In this document: positions 8,214 through 16,408 of the stretch, piece after piece
How the letters are laid out: the number at the start of each line of letters is the position of its first letter
Numbering within the stretch: the first letter of the stretch is position 1
Source: Gammaproteobacteria bacterium
GTDB taxonomy: Bacteria; Pseudomonadota; Gammaproteobacteria; Pseudomonadales; Cellvibrionaceae
Direction: 5' to 3'
Length of the DNA stretch: 30,492 nucleotides
Assembly (NCBI GenBank): GCA_021151625.1
Contig: JAGKWY010000089.1
Coordinates: 1 to 30,492, forward strand
Notes under the pieces: generated by a model
The model's input: the letters and a program-made list of their open reading frames with translations, nothing else
Told to the model about the DNA's origin: nothing
The model's database searches: none
Program-made: the position numbers and the translations under genes

Positions 8214-8252
8214 ATTATGACGTCACTATTTTGACGACCCTCCTATATAACA

Positions 8253-9053
8253 ATGTCTCATTTTATTTCTGTTGCTGAACTGCAAAACCAACTTGGCAAA
8301 GTGGTGGTTTTTGATTGCCGCTTTAATTTGGCCAATAAATCCCAGGGCTATGAACAATACCGCAGCGGTCACATTCCCGGTGCCTATTATCTGGATTTGG
8401 AAAAAGATCTATCCTCACCGGTAACCCAACACGGTGGTCGCCACCCACTACCCGAGGTTGAAATCTTTGCAAAAAAAATGCGTGCTTGCGGTGTAAACCA
8501 ACAAACACGCATTGTTGTTTATGATGATTCACGCATGGCCTATGCTGCGCGTACCTGGTGGTTATTGCGCTATTTTGGCCATACACAAATCGTTATTTTA
8601 GATGGCGGATTTAGTGCATGGGCGACAGCGGGAAATCAGTTGGACAGGCGTGAACCTGCATTAAAAAGCGGGAATTTTAAAGCTAATATCCAACCTGACC
8701 AAATCCTCAATCGCGATGATATTTTGCAAGATAACGGCAAGTTGTTATTGATAGATTCGCGCGAAGCCAAACGCTATCGTGGTGAAGAGGAACCCATAGA
8801 TCCGGTTGCGGGGCACATTCCCGGTGCGGTGAATTACTTTTGGCAAGAAGCGACTAATGAACAAGGATTTATTAAACCTGCCAATGAACAACAAGCACGC
8901 TGGAAAGATCTACCACAACAAAAAGAATTTCTGGTTTATTGCGGTTCCGGTGTAACTGCCTGTGTAAATTTGTTATCACTGGAATTGAGCGGCATAGACG
9001 CAAAACTTTACCCCGGCAGTTGGAGCGATTGGTGTTCCTACCCACAAACCTGA
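8253..9053 (+). CDS. sseA: 3-mercaptopyruvate sulfurtransferase (two-domain rhodanese)
   Basis: 266-residue protein of two rhodanese domains (about 1-130 and 145-265). The catalytic loop in the second domain reads C230-GSGVTA, the form typical of mercaptopyruvate sulfurtransferases rather than thiosulfate-preferring rhodaneses. Other rhodanese marks are DCRFNL (21-26), GHIPGAYYLDL (39-49), ILDGGFSAW (115-123) and GHIPGAVNY (187-195). It transfers sulfur from 3-mercaptopyruvate to thiol or cyanide acceptors in the cytosol. It stands alone: the FhlB-like gene ends 113 nt before it, and a terminator follows. The start has no clear Shine-Dalgarno. Confidence 0.92.
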   Translation: MSHFISVAELQNQLGKVVVFDCRFNLANKSQGYEQYRSGHIPGAYYLDLEKDLSSPVTQHGGRHPLPEVEIFAKKMRACGVNQQTRIVVYDDSRMAYAARTWWLLRYFGHTQIVILDGGFSAWATAGNQLDRREPALKSGNFKANIQPDQILNRDDILQDNGKLLLIDSREAKRYRGEEEPIDPVAGHIPGAVNYFWQEATNEQGFIKPANEQQARWKDLPQQKEFLVYCGSGVTACVNLLSLELSGIDAKLYPGSWSDWCSYPQT

Positions 9054-9077
9054 TATGGTTTTAAACACTACCAAAAT

Positions 9078-9107
9078 AAAAACGGGCACTTATGTGCCCG
9101 TTTTTAT
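9078..9107. terminator. Bidirectional terminator between sseA and the photolyase operon
   Basis: Perfect stem CGGGCAC/GTGCCCG (9083-9089 and 9094-9100), loop TTAT, with A run on the left and T run on the right extending the pairing to 12 bp. It serves sseA (plus) and the convergent ten-gene operon (minus). Confidence 0.92.
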
Positions 9108-9110
9108 TTT

Positions 9111-9872
9111 TCAGTTCAAATATTCGTATTCAATCCGCACATCTACTGGAGCCCCTTCATCATCATCCAGATTTGAGCGCCCATGAAAGCGAATTAAATA
9201 TTTTCCATTGGGGGCATAAGCAAGATTTATTGGGTCAGCAAAGAGTGAGACAAATTTTTTAGCGGGGGAAATGCGAAAATAAATCCAGTCATTGCCATAT
9301 TCTTTATCATACACTGGCGACTCAGTCGGCTTAATCTGACGCACTTCCAATTGCACACTGCTTAAGCGATTAGGCAGTGCAAAATCAAACTTCAACCGCT
9401 TTCCTGCCACCAATTTATCCCAGTTTAGCTGGATGTAAGAGTCGAAGCCTGCATCAATCACCATATTGGCATTATCCATAATGGTTTTTTGGTTTTGTGA
9501 GCCGTCTATACCATGGGTCAAGACAAGGCGCGCGCCCTCAAATTGGGCCGACATAAATTCATTATCACGAGAATCTTCAAAGTTAAAACCTGGTTGAAAA
9601 GGCTCACCTTGATAAACAAGGGTTTTCGTTGCAAAGGTTTTTCCCTCTGGCGAAACATAATCAACCCGCACCGATTTATTCTCATCCAGCGCAGTGTATA
9701 ACTCGCGATACAACAGCTGATTGTTTTCCAAACTATAGGCACTACCTGCAACCACATAATTATCTTGCGGCAGGCTCTCCTGGGCATGGGAGCTGCCAGC
9801 CCACATAGCCAACAGCAATACGCCCACGCCGGTATAAGTCCAATTATTTCTAAAACCGTTTACGCTGAACAT
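9111..9872 (-). CDS. Secreted protein of unknown family, last gene of the photolyase/lipid operon
   Basis: 253-residue protein from the ATG at 9872. A further TTG at 9881 is in frame, but it lies deeper in the upstream gene. Residues 1-30 form a signal peptide (hydrophobic GVGVLLLAMWAG, then SSHA before QES), so the mature protein is probably periplasmic. The mature part looks beta-rich, with no cysteine and no motif I recognise. It overlaps the DUF2878 gene by 23 nt, so the two are likely coupled. In related clusters of other bacteria this place is often held by other exported proteins (DUF3833 lipoprotein, chalcone-isomerase-like). From context I infer a role at the membrane or in the periplasm with the lipid genes; the function is unknown. 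Confidence 0.85.
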   Translation of the reverse strand: MFSVNGFRNNWTYTGVGVLLLAMWAGSSHAQESLPQDNYVVAGSAYSLENNQLLYRELYTALDENKSVRVDYVSPEGKTFATKTLVYQGEPFQPGFNFEDSRDNEFMSAQFEGARLVLTHGIDGSQNQKTIMDNANMVIDAGFDSYIQLNWDKLVAGKRLKFDFALPNRLSSVQLEVRQIKPTESPVYDKEYGNDWIYFRISPAKKFVSLFADPINLAYAPNGKYLIRFHGRSNLDDDEGAPVDVRIEYEYLN

Positions 9873-10374
9873 AAGGTTCAATCCCCATACAGATCAAATG
9901 ATGTAAAGGTAGCATCAACAACCACAAGGCCGCCACTATAGGAAGAACTATTACCAAGGGGCTAGACCATTGTGCTGTCGAAAGCTGAACACCAGCCAAA
10001 TAACTTAATGGCCCTGCCACAGCACCTGCTATAGCAGACAACCATGGACGGGAATATATCCAAAGCAGGGAATGGTTGAGCGTAACTGCAAACAGGGCCC
10101 ATAAACAAAAGAGCCAAAGCGGTGGCAAATTCGGATCGCCTGCAAACATGATAAAATTCAGATGCATTAATAGCAGATCGTGCAATCCGCCAATTATCAG
10201 TAGGACCAATAGCGAAACAAAGTCCCTCAGGCGCAAACGAGTATATTGGAAGTGCAACAACAGAACGACACAGGTATATATTGTCGCCCAGAAATTACCT
10301 GCCAATACACAGACAAACCACCCGATTTGAAATGCTGCGGCATTGACCAAGGTAAATGCCAATGCCCTGCGCAC
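9850..10374 (-). CDS. DUF2878 integral membrane protein
   Basis: 174-residue, almost wholly hydrophobic protein with about five or six spans. It has features of the DUF2878 family as I know it: NAAAFQIGWFVCVLAG at the start, a conserved GGLHDLLLM, PPLWLFCLWALFAVTLNHSL and GPLSYLAGVQL. The start is a GTG at 10374 that overlaps the CFA-synthase-like gene's TAG stop (TAGTG). DUF2878 proteins recur beside CFA-synthase, DUF1365 and FAD-oxidoreductase genes, but no biochemical role is known to me. A role in handling the modified lipid or anchoring the enzymes is only inference. Confidence 0.85.
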   Translation of the reverse strand: MRRALAFTLVNAAAFQIGWFVCVLAGNFWATIYTCVVLLLHFQYTRLRLRDFVSLLVLLIIGGLHDLLLMHLNFIMFAGDPNLPPLWLFCLWALFAVTLNHSLLWIYSRPWLSAIAGAVAGPLSYLAGVQLSTAQWSSPLVIVLPIVAALWLLMLPLHHLICMGIEPYVQRKRF

Positions 10375-11639
10375 TACTGAAAGAACCCACTGCGATAGCC
10401 GGATTTAGCAAATAAAACCTGGCATGTACCAATACTGCGTTCCATAAAACCACCTTCGCAGTAACATAAATAGAATTCCCACATACGAATAAAGCGCTCC
10501 TCAAAACCCTGCGCCCTCACCTGCTCCAGATTCGCATTAAACGCTTCGCGCCAATGCTTCAATGTTTGCGCATAATGCTCACCTATGTCCTCAACATGAA
10601 TAATGTTCATCGAAGTGTTGCGTTTGACTGAATCAGCAATGACCGCAACAGACGGTAAGCAACCGCCGGGAAAAATGTAACGCTGAATAAAATCCACTGT
10701 CCGTCTGGCTTGTTCATAGCGCTGGTCAGCAATAGTAATTGCTTGTATAAGCATCAAGCCTTCCGGCACCAACAACCGCGAGCAAATTGAAAAATACTGA
10801 TCGTAGTGCTCATGCCCTACAGCTTCTATCATTTCGATAGAAACCAACTTGGAAAAGTGACCATGCAAATCGCGATAGTCATCAAATAGTACGGTAATTT
10901 TATCGTCTAGACCGAGTGCCTTGATTCTCGCGGTCGCAAAATCGCGTTGCTCCCTGGAGATAGTAGTAGTAGTTACCTTACATCCATAATGGCTCGCCGC
11001 ATAAATAGCCAGGCCGCCCCAACCTGTGCCAATCTCTAATAAATGATCATGTTCGTTCAGCTGTAATTTTTCGCACACTCGCTGCAATTTATATTCTGCG
11101 GCTTCCGCCAAAGAGGACTCAGGACGAGGATATATAGCGGCGGAATACATCATACTTTCATCAAGAAACAGCTTGAAAAATGCATTGCCCAAATCATAGT
11201 GGGCAGAAATATTGCTACGTGAACCTTCACGGGTGTTGCGATTGAACCAATGAAATAACTTCAGAACCCACTTTCCCAGTCTCGATTGCTGCGAATCCAT
11301 AGCATCCAACGCTTCCAGATTCCGCACAAACAAACGAGTCACTGCGGTAAGATTAGGCGTGGACCAATAACCGCTCATATAGGCTTCACCCGATCCGATA
11401 GAACCGGAAAACGCAACCTCGCAATAAAGTTGAGCGTCGTGAACATAAATATCAGCAATCAAATCCGTCTTTTCCGCCGATTGCCCAAACTGATATAACT
11501 CGCCCTGCTCATGAATACGCAAACAACCCCATTGCAAGCGGGAAAATAATTTCATCAACAAGCGACGCGCCATTATCTGGCTGCGACTCAGGGATGAGGC
11601 TCTATGGCTGGGTATGAGTGCGATGCTGGAAGTCTTCAC
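10374..11639 (-). CDS. Cyclopropane-fatty-acyl-phospholipid synthase family methyltransferase
   Basis: 421-residue SAM-dependent enzyme of the CFA synthase family, which adds a methylene or methyl group to the double bond of acyl chains in intact phospholipids. It shows the family block ISAHYDLGNAFFKLFLDE (144-161), the SAM site LLEIGTGWGG (200-209), SIEMIEAVGHEHY (267-279) and FPGGC327LPS. The start is GTG at 11639 with GGGGG six bases upstream. It overlaps DUF1365 by 38 nt, and an ATG at 11573 has no ribosome site. The neighbours (FAD oxidoreductase, DUF1365) are those of the furan fatty acid and ChrR/LitR-type stress clusters, so the product may be a methylated or furan acyl chain rather than a cyclopropane. 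It is not necessarily the housekeeping Cfa. Confidence 0.93.
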   Translation of the reverse strand: MKTSSIALIPSHRASSLSRSQIMARRLLMKLFSRLQWGCLRIHEQGELYQFGQSAEKTDLIADIYVHDAQLYCEVAFSGSIGSGEAYMSGYWSTPNLTAVTRLFVRNLEALDAMDSQQSRLGKWVLKLFHWFNRNTREGSRSNISAHYDLGNAFFKLFLDESMMYSAAIYPRPESSLAEAAEYKLQRVCEKLQLNEHDHLLEIGTGWGGLAIYAASHYGCKVTTTTISREQRDFATARIKALGLDDKITVLFDDYRDLHGHFSKLVSIEMIEAVGHEHYDQYFSICSRLLVPEGLMLIQAITIADQRYEQARRTVDFIQRYIFPGGCLPSVAVIADSVKRNTSMNIIHVEDIGEHYAQTLKHWREAFNANLEQVRAQGFEERFIRMWEFYLCYCEGGFMERSIGTCQVLFAKSGYRSGFFQ

Positions 11640-12414
11640 GGTTTTCCCCCGTTGTTTTTAAATCAATGTGATCATAAACAGGCGCCCGCTTAAGTAATAA
11701 TTTCAGGGCTTGCCAATAAATTGCGACAGGAACTTTTATCGCAGCCCATGGCTGCGACCAGAGGATTTTTCCAAGCAAGCTTGCAGACCAGTCATAGCGT
11801 TTTAAGCTGAGTGTTGCATCCATGTGCAGTAATGACTTTTTCTGATCACTGTCCAGACCATGGTTTTCCATATGCACAAGGATATTTTCCGCCGGACTGG
11901 TGCTCACCCATCGATACTCCATTGAAAGTGGATTAAACGGCGAAACATGAAAAGCTTTGGCGAAGGTACAATCTGTTTTGCCTGACTGGCTATTACAATG
12001 CACCACATAAACATGCCGTTGATTCCACGGAGTGTTATTAACTTCCGCCAAAATTAATTCCGGATGCAGCCGATCACGATTAAACAAGTAATAGAAAGTC
12101 ACCGGGTTAAAGCAAACACCAAAAATGCGCAAATTAGTTAACATGCGTACAGCGCCATCAGGACAATAACCGATTAACTCACGGGCTTTTTCGCGCACAG
12201 CATCAATTAGCGGAACCTGCGGATTTCCCAAATAATCACTACGACGAAAACTTCCAATATTCAATTTTTCCAACGACCACCCGGGGGCATCGACAAATAG
12301 CTGATTTAACTCATCCAGATCAATGTAAAACAAGGTCGATGAATAACTAAACTCATGACGTTTAGGAAAGAAGCGCCGGTGCTTTAAAATGCCTTTATAG
12401 ATCGCACTGTGCAT
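11602..12414 (-). CDS. DUF1365 family protein
   Basis: 270-residue protein with the DUF1365 marks: an N-terminal YKGILKHRRFFPKRHEFSY, FGVCFNPVTFYYLF (about 98-111), EVNNTPWNQRHVYV (124-137) and AKAFHVSPFNPL (152-163). The family is nearly always next to a COG2907-type FAD oxidoreductase and a CFA-synthase-like gene, as here. In alphaproteobacteria this trio is implicated in making furan fatty acids. I do not assign a reaction to DUF1365 itself. Twenty-seven nt separate it from the FAD gene, and its 3' end overlaps the next gene. Confidence 0.9.
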   Translation of the reverse strand: MHSAIYKGILKHRRFFPKRHEFSYSSTLFYIDLDELNQLFVDAPGWSLEKLNIGSFRRSDYLGNPQVPLIDAVREKARELIGYCPDGAVRMLTNLRIFGVCFNPVTFYYLFNRDRLHPELILAEVNNTPWNQRHVYVVHCNSQSGKTDCTFAKAFHVSPFNPLSMEYRWVSTSPAENILVHMENHGLDSDQKKSLLHMDATLSLKRYDWSASLLGKILWSQPWAAIKVPVAIYWQALKLLLKRAPVYDHIDLKTTGENREDFQHRTHTQP

Positions 12415-12441
12415 AGTTCACCGCAGTAAATTAATTTGTTA

Positions 12442-13707
12442 TTACCAGATCTCACCCAGTGCTGCAGCAACACGGATTGCCGAAACAACACCGTCCTCAT
12501 GAAAACCGTTGCGCCAGTATGCGCCACAAAAATGAGTATGCCGAAAACCGCTTATTTCTGCCCAGCGCGTCTGGGCTTCAATCGATTTAAGGGTAAACAT
12601 CGGATGGCTATAGTTATAGGTTCCGTAAATTCTGTCCGGATCTATTAACGCCGCTGCATTTACTGATACGCAAAACACATCAGCAGAGATCAGTCGCTGC
12701 AAAATATTCATGTTGTAAGTCAACACCGCCTGACTGGGATTATGTGCGGGGAGCAAATAGTTCCAGCTGGCCCAGGCAGCAGGTGCGCGCGGCAATACGC
12801 TAGTATCCGAATGCAAGGTCACCTGGTTTGCAGCATAAGGAATAGCGGCAAGGATTTCCGATTCTGCTGCACTTGCGTCAGCCAATAGCCCTAATGCCTG
12901 ATCACTGTGACAGGCAAAGATAACTTCATCAAATGCCTGTTCACCAAACTGCTCAGTTACGACGCGCACGCCATGCTGCGAACGCTCAACACGAGTAATA
13001 GGGCAATTGGTAAAAATAGTGCTTTTAAATGATTCCGTTAAAGGACCTAAATATTTATTTGATCCACCAATAACTGTGTACCACTGCGGCTGTTGAGTTA
13101 CGGTTAATAAACCGTGGTTGTAAAAAAAGCGAATAAAAAATACCAATGGCATTGCTGCCGCAATTTCAAGGGACGACGACCAAATAGCAGAAACCATAGG
13201 CAATATATAAAAATCCCTGAAACGTTGCGAATAACCTTGCATCGCCAGAAACTCACCTAATGTTTGTTCCTCCGGGATAGTGTTTTGCTCATAACGAGCA
13301 ATACAATCTTTGTTAAAACGCGCAATATCCAGCAACATCCGCCAATGATCGCCACTGAAAATATTTTTGCGTTGCGCAAACAAACCATTAATCGACGTTC
13401 CCGCGTATTCAAATGCTGTGCGTTGACAGGACACGCTAAATCCCATTTCAGTAGGCTGATAGGCAACTCCCAGGGTATTTAACAAGCGCATGAAATTGGG
13501 ATAAGTACGATCATTAAAGACAATAAATCCGGTGTCTATTTCGTAAGTATTTGCAGCGGTGCACACCCTCCTGGTTGCGGTATGACCGCCAATTTCATTA
13601 GCGGCCTCAAAGACACTCACCTGATTACGTTTCGCCAGCAAATAAGCACATACAAGACCACTGATACCCGAACCGACGATAGCAATTTTTTTCCCAACAG
13701 CAGACAT
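12442..13707 (-). CDS. FAD-dependent oxidoreductase (amine-oxidase/desaturase fold, COG2907 type)
   Basis: 421-residue flavoprotein. The N-terminal dinucleotide-binding motif is IAIVGSGISG (8-17), with the acidic ribose-binding end at VSVFEA and IGGHTA (39-44) shortly after, typical of flavin amine oxidase/phytoene-desaturase folds. A C-terminal segment FCGAYWRNGFHEDGVVSA closes the FAD site. COG2907 members sit with CFA-synthase-like and DUF1365 genes. The likely role is a desaturation or oxidation on the methylated acyl chain, but that is inferred from context. It starts 15 nt after the SDR gene. Confidence 0.9.
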   Translation of the reverse strand: MSAVGKKIAIVGSGISGLVCAYLLAKRNQVSVFEAANEIGGHTATRRVCTAANTYEIDTGFIVFNDRTYPNFMRLLNTLGVAYQPTEMGFSVSCQRTAFEYAGTSINGLFAQRKNIFSGDHWRMLLDIARFNKDCIARYEQNTIPEEQTLGEFLAMQGYSQRFRDFYILPMVSAIWSSSLEIAAAMPLVFFIRFFYNHGLLTVTQQPQWYTVIGGSNKYLGPLTESFKSTIFTNCPITRVERSQHGVRVVTEQFGEQAFDEVIFACHSDQALGLLADASAAESEILAAIPYAANQVTLHSDTSVLPRAPAAWASWNYLLPAHNPSQAVLTYNMNILQRLISADVFCVSVNAAALIDPDRIYGTYNYSHPMFTLKSIEAQTRWAEISGFRHTHFCGAYWRNGFHEDGVVSAIRVAAALGEIW

Positions 13708-13722
13708 AGATACAACCCATTT

Positions 13723-14526
13723 TTAGGAATTTCGGGAAATTTTTTTTAATAAACTGATTTGAGCAACCAAGGGTAACAAGGCTACAAATTTCATGAGCAA
13801 CACCAGCGGCCAGGGAAATTGCACCATCCACTTTCGCACCTTAATGCCTTCTTTAATTTTTTTGGCAGCAGTTTCGGCTGTTATCAACCAGGGCATAGCA
13901 AAATCATTGCGCTCCGTTAATGGCGTTTTTACAAACCCCGGACGAACAATAGTGATGCCAATATTCTGCTGACCAACATCAACGCGCAGGGAGTTCAATA
14001 AATACTCCAATGCAACCTTTGACGCCCCATAGGCTTGCGAACGCGGCATAGGTAATAGACTCGCCATACTAGATATACCCACTAACTGCGGTGAGCGCTT
14101 CATAGCTGCCGCATTGCGCAACAGTGGCATACAAAACAAAAGGCTATGCACACTGCCCCACCAGTTAACATCCATCACTTTGGCAAAGGGCTCGCGCGTA
14201 AAATTATCAAGATCTACATATTCGCAAGTGCCGGCATTTAATATGACCAGATCAAGATAATTTGTAGCAGCTGCCAGGCATTCACCTACGCGCATGGAAT
14301 CCTGCTCATTGGCAAGATCTGCCGGTAGCGCCATACAACGCTCAGGAAATTCTGCCACTAACCGGGATAACATATCCGCTGAACGGGCTATCAGGAAAAC
14401 AAAATCCCCCTGTTGCAAATACAAACGCGCAAGCTCATAACCTATGCCACTGGAGGCACCGGTAATAAGGACTCGGGATGGCGCAATTGGATTGGTGTTC
14501 AACGGAAAGGCTCCCGCCATACGCAT
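13723..14526 (-). CDS. Short-chain dehydrogenase/reductase
   Basis: 267-residue classical SDR. It has cofactor motif TGASSGIG (22-29), the NAG motif in LVILNAGT, the active-site serine in GISSMAS and the YxxxK pair in AYGASK. A hydrophobic C-terminal helix (PWPLVLLMKFVALLPLVAQI) suggests membrane association, fitting a lipid substrate. The start ATG overlaps the photolyase stop (TAATG). SDRs of this kind recur in photolyase/CFA clusters; the substrate is unknown. Confidence 0.9.
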   Translation of the reverse strand: MRMAGAFPLNTNPIAPSRVLITGASSGIGYELARLYLQQGDFVFLIARSADMLSRLVAEFPERCMALPADLANEQDSMRVGECLAAATNYLDLVILNAGTCEYVDLDNFTREPFAKVMDVNWWGSVHSLLFCMPLLRNAAAMKRSPQLVGISSMASLLPMPRSQAYGASKVALEYLLNSLRVDVGQQNIGITIVRPGFVKTPLTERNDFAMPWLITAETAAKKIKEGIKVRKWMVQFPWPLVLLMKFVALLPLVAQISLLKKISRNS

Positions 14527-15947
14527 TAATTACTGATAACACTTGGTAACTGCGCAAATAATGCAATGGTCGATTTTCGACTCGCGGATAGATCCACTAT
14601 AGGGGCAGGATAATTAATCATTGCCGGTGGACTGTGGATCTGCCGATTGGATAAATGCGCAACTTCTGGAACCCATGTACGAATAAAATCGCCGTTTGGA
14701 TCAAAGCGCTCAGATTGGCTGACGGGATTAAATATACGGAAATAAGGCGCAGCGTCGGTTCCGGTTGATGCGCTCCACTGCCAACCACCGTTGTTAGCGG
14801 CAAAATCGCCATCAACTAACTGCGTCATAAAATAGTCTTCACCTAATCGCCAGTCGATCTGGCCATTTTTGGTAAGGAACATAGCGACTACCATACGCAA
14901 ACGATTATGCATCCAGCCAGTTGCGTTGAGCTGGCGCATGGCCGCATCTACAATCGGAATACCTGTTCTACCTTCACACCATGCATTGAAAAATTTCTTA
15001 TCGTAGCTCCAGGGAAAGGCTTCTGTGTAAGCCTGCATCGCCTTGCGTTTGCAAACCTGCGGGAAATCCACCACCACATGCTGATAAAACTCTCGCCAGA
15101 TCAATTCACTAATCCAGCAATTTGCTCCGGCATTTCCACCCTCCCATTCACCCTGGGTGAAAGCCAACACGGCAGCAATCGCTTGCCGTGGCGATAAAGA
15201 GCCGACAGCCAGATAAGGTGACAGTGATGAGGTTCCATCTATTGCAGGAAAGTCGCGTTGCTCCTGGTAACGGGTAATGGATTTCTCAATAAATAAATCC
15301 ATGCGCCGATAGGCTTCGGTTTCACCTGCTGGCCATAACCCGGCAAGGTCGCGCAGCTCATGCGCAACAAATAATTGATCTATTTCCTCGGCTGATGCAC
15401 TTTTAATATCTAGTACAGGCTGTATTGCGGGTAATCCATAAGGCTTCATGCTCACGGGCATTACGGTTTGCAGCCATTTCTTTTTAAATGCAGTAAAGAC
15501 TTTATAGGGTTCACCCTGCCCGTTACGGATCATACCCGGCGGAACTATACAGCGATCATGGCAACGCTTTACCAGAATACCCTGCTCTCTCAACAACTGG
15601 TTAACGGAGAGATCACGATTGATTTCATTGATTGGATACTCCGCATTAAAAAACAGATGGGAAGCACTCACAGACTGCGCCAATTTCAGCAAGGCTGGTG
15701 CAATTTCCGCCGGTTTCTGAACACGGATAACTTGCAGAGAAATATTCAGTTTCTGTAATTCTTTTTGCAACACCTGCAAATGCCGACGAACAAAATCCAG
15801 GCGCGCAGGTGCGATAGTGTGTAACCGCACATAGGCTTCACAGTGAACATAAATTGCAACGACACCTTCACCTAACTCCGCCGCCTTAAATAATGCGGGG
15901 TTGTCATATACCCGTAAATCGTGACGAAACCAAACCAATGCGGTCAT
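14526..15947 (-). CDS. phrB: Deoxyribodipyrimidine photolyase (class I CPD photolyase)
   Basis: 473-residue flavoenzyme (E. coli PhrB 472) that splits cyclobutane pyrimidine dimers with blue light. The N-terminal antenna domain begins ALVWFRHDLRVYDNPAL. The FAD domain carries SLSPYLAVGSLSPRQ, WISELIWREFYQHVV, TGIPIVDAAMRQL, TGWMHNRLRM and the FAD and lesion loop GDFAANNGGWQWSASTGTDA, followed by FRIFNPVSQSERFDPNG. Such full conservation suggests an active photolyase rather than a cryptochrome. It overlaps the SnoaL-like gene by 4 nt (ATGA). Confidence 0.96.
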   Translation of the reverse strand: MTALVWFRHDLRVYDNPALFKAAELGEGVVAIYVHCEAYVRLHTIAPARLDFVRRHLQVLQKELQKLNISLQVIRVQKPAEIAPALLKLAQSVSASHLFFNAEYPINEINRDLSVNQLLREQGILVKRCHDRCIVPPGMIRNGQGEPYKVFTAFKKKWLQTVMPVSMKPYGLPAIQPVLDIKSASAEEIDQLFVAHELRDLAGLWPAGETEAYRRMDLFIEKSITRYQEQRDFPAIDGTSSLSPYLAVGSLSPRQAIAAVLAFTQGEWEGGNAGANCWISELIWREFYQHVVVDFPQVCKRKAMQAYTEAFPWSYDKKFFNAWCEGRTGIPIVDAAMRQLNATGWMHNRLRMVVAMFLTKNGQIDWRLGEDYFMTQLVDGDFAANNGGWQWSASTGTDAAPYFRIFNPVSQSERFDPNGDFIRTWVPEVAHLSNRQIHSPPAMINYPAPIVDLSASRKSTIALFAQLPSVISN

Positions 15948-16399
15948 TTTGCGCCAATCCGTTTTTTTACTCTCCGTATTGCAAAGCCCATCAGCGGCAA
16001 ATGCTCGTACAACATGGACCCGGCATCGTAATAATCGCGGTGGTAATAAACCTTGTCGTTAAATAAAATGTGCGTATTACCCGTGAGTTCCAACATTTTT
16101 CCACCAGCCAATTTTTTGTGCCGATAATGCATAGTCCAGAATAAAATGGCTTCGCCGCGATCCAGCATTTCCATGGAATGATGAAACTCAAAACGGCACT
16201 CAAGTAAATCTCCCATCATACCGCTGTAGTAATCGGTTAGATTTTGTAAGCCATTCAGAGCATGTAATGGGTCGCGAAATTGAATATCATCGCCATAAAC
16301 ATTAGCGAGATTGGCCAGCATTTTTTTATCGAAACGCAAGTAAAGGTTGCGGACCTTTTGTGGAACGGTGTGAACGAGAGGTGGAGCACTATGAGTCAT
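15944..16399 (-). CDS. SnoaL-like / nuclear transport factor 2 family protein
   Basis: 151-residue protein of the cone-shaped NTF2-like fold: an N-terminal helix pair with VYGDDIQFRDPLHALNG (34-50), then strands including ILFWTMHYRH and KVYYHRDYYDAGSMLYEHLP. NTF2-like proteins are small-molecule binding or isomerase scaffolds, so the fold alone does not give a reaction. Members of this group are common between a MerR regulator and phrB in gammaproteobacterial photolyase clusters. It starts 9 nt after the regulator's stop and overlaps phrB by 4 nt. The role is unknown. Confidence 0.85.
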   Translation of the reverse strand: MTHSAPPLVHTVPQKVRNLYLRFDKKMLANLANVYGDDIQFRDPLHALNGLQNLTDYYSGMMGDLLECRFEFHHSMEMLDRGEAILFWTMHYRHKKLAGGKMLELTGNTHILFNDKVYYHRDYYDAGSMLYEHLPLMGFAIRRVKKRIGAK

Positions 16400-16408
16400 G
16401 ATGACGAC

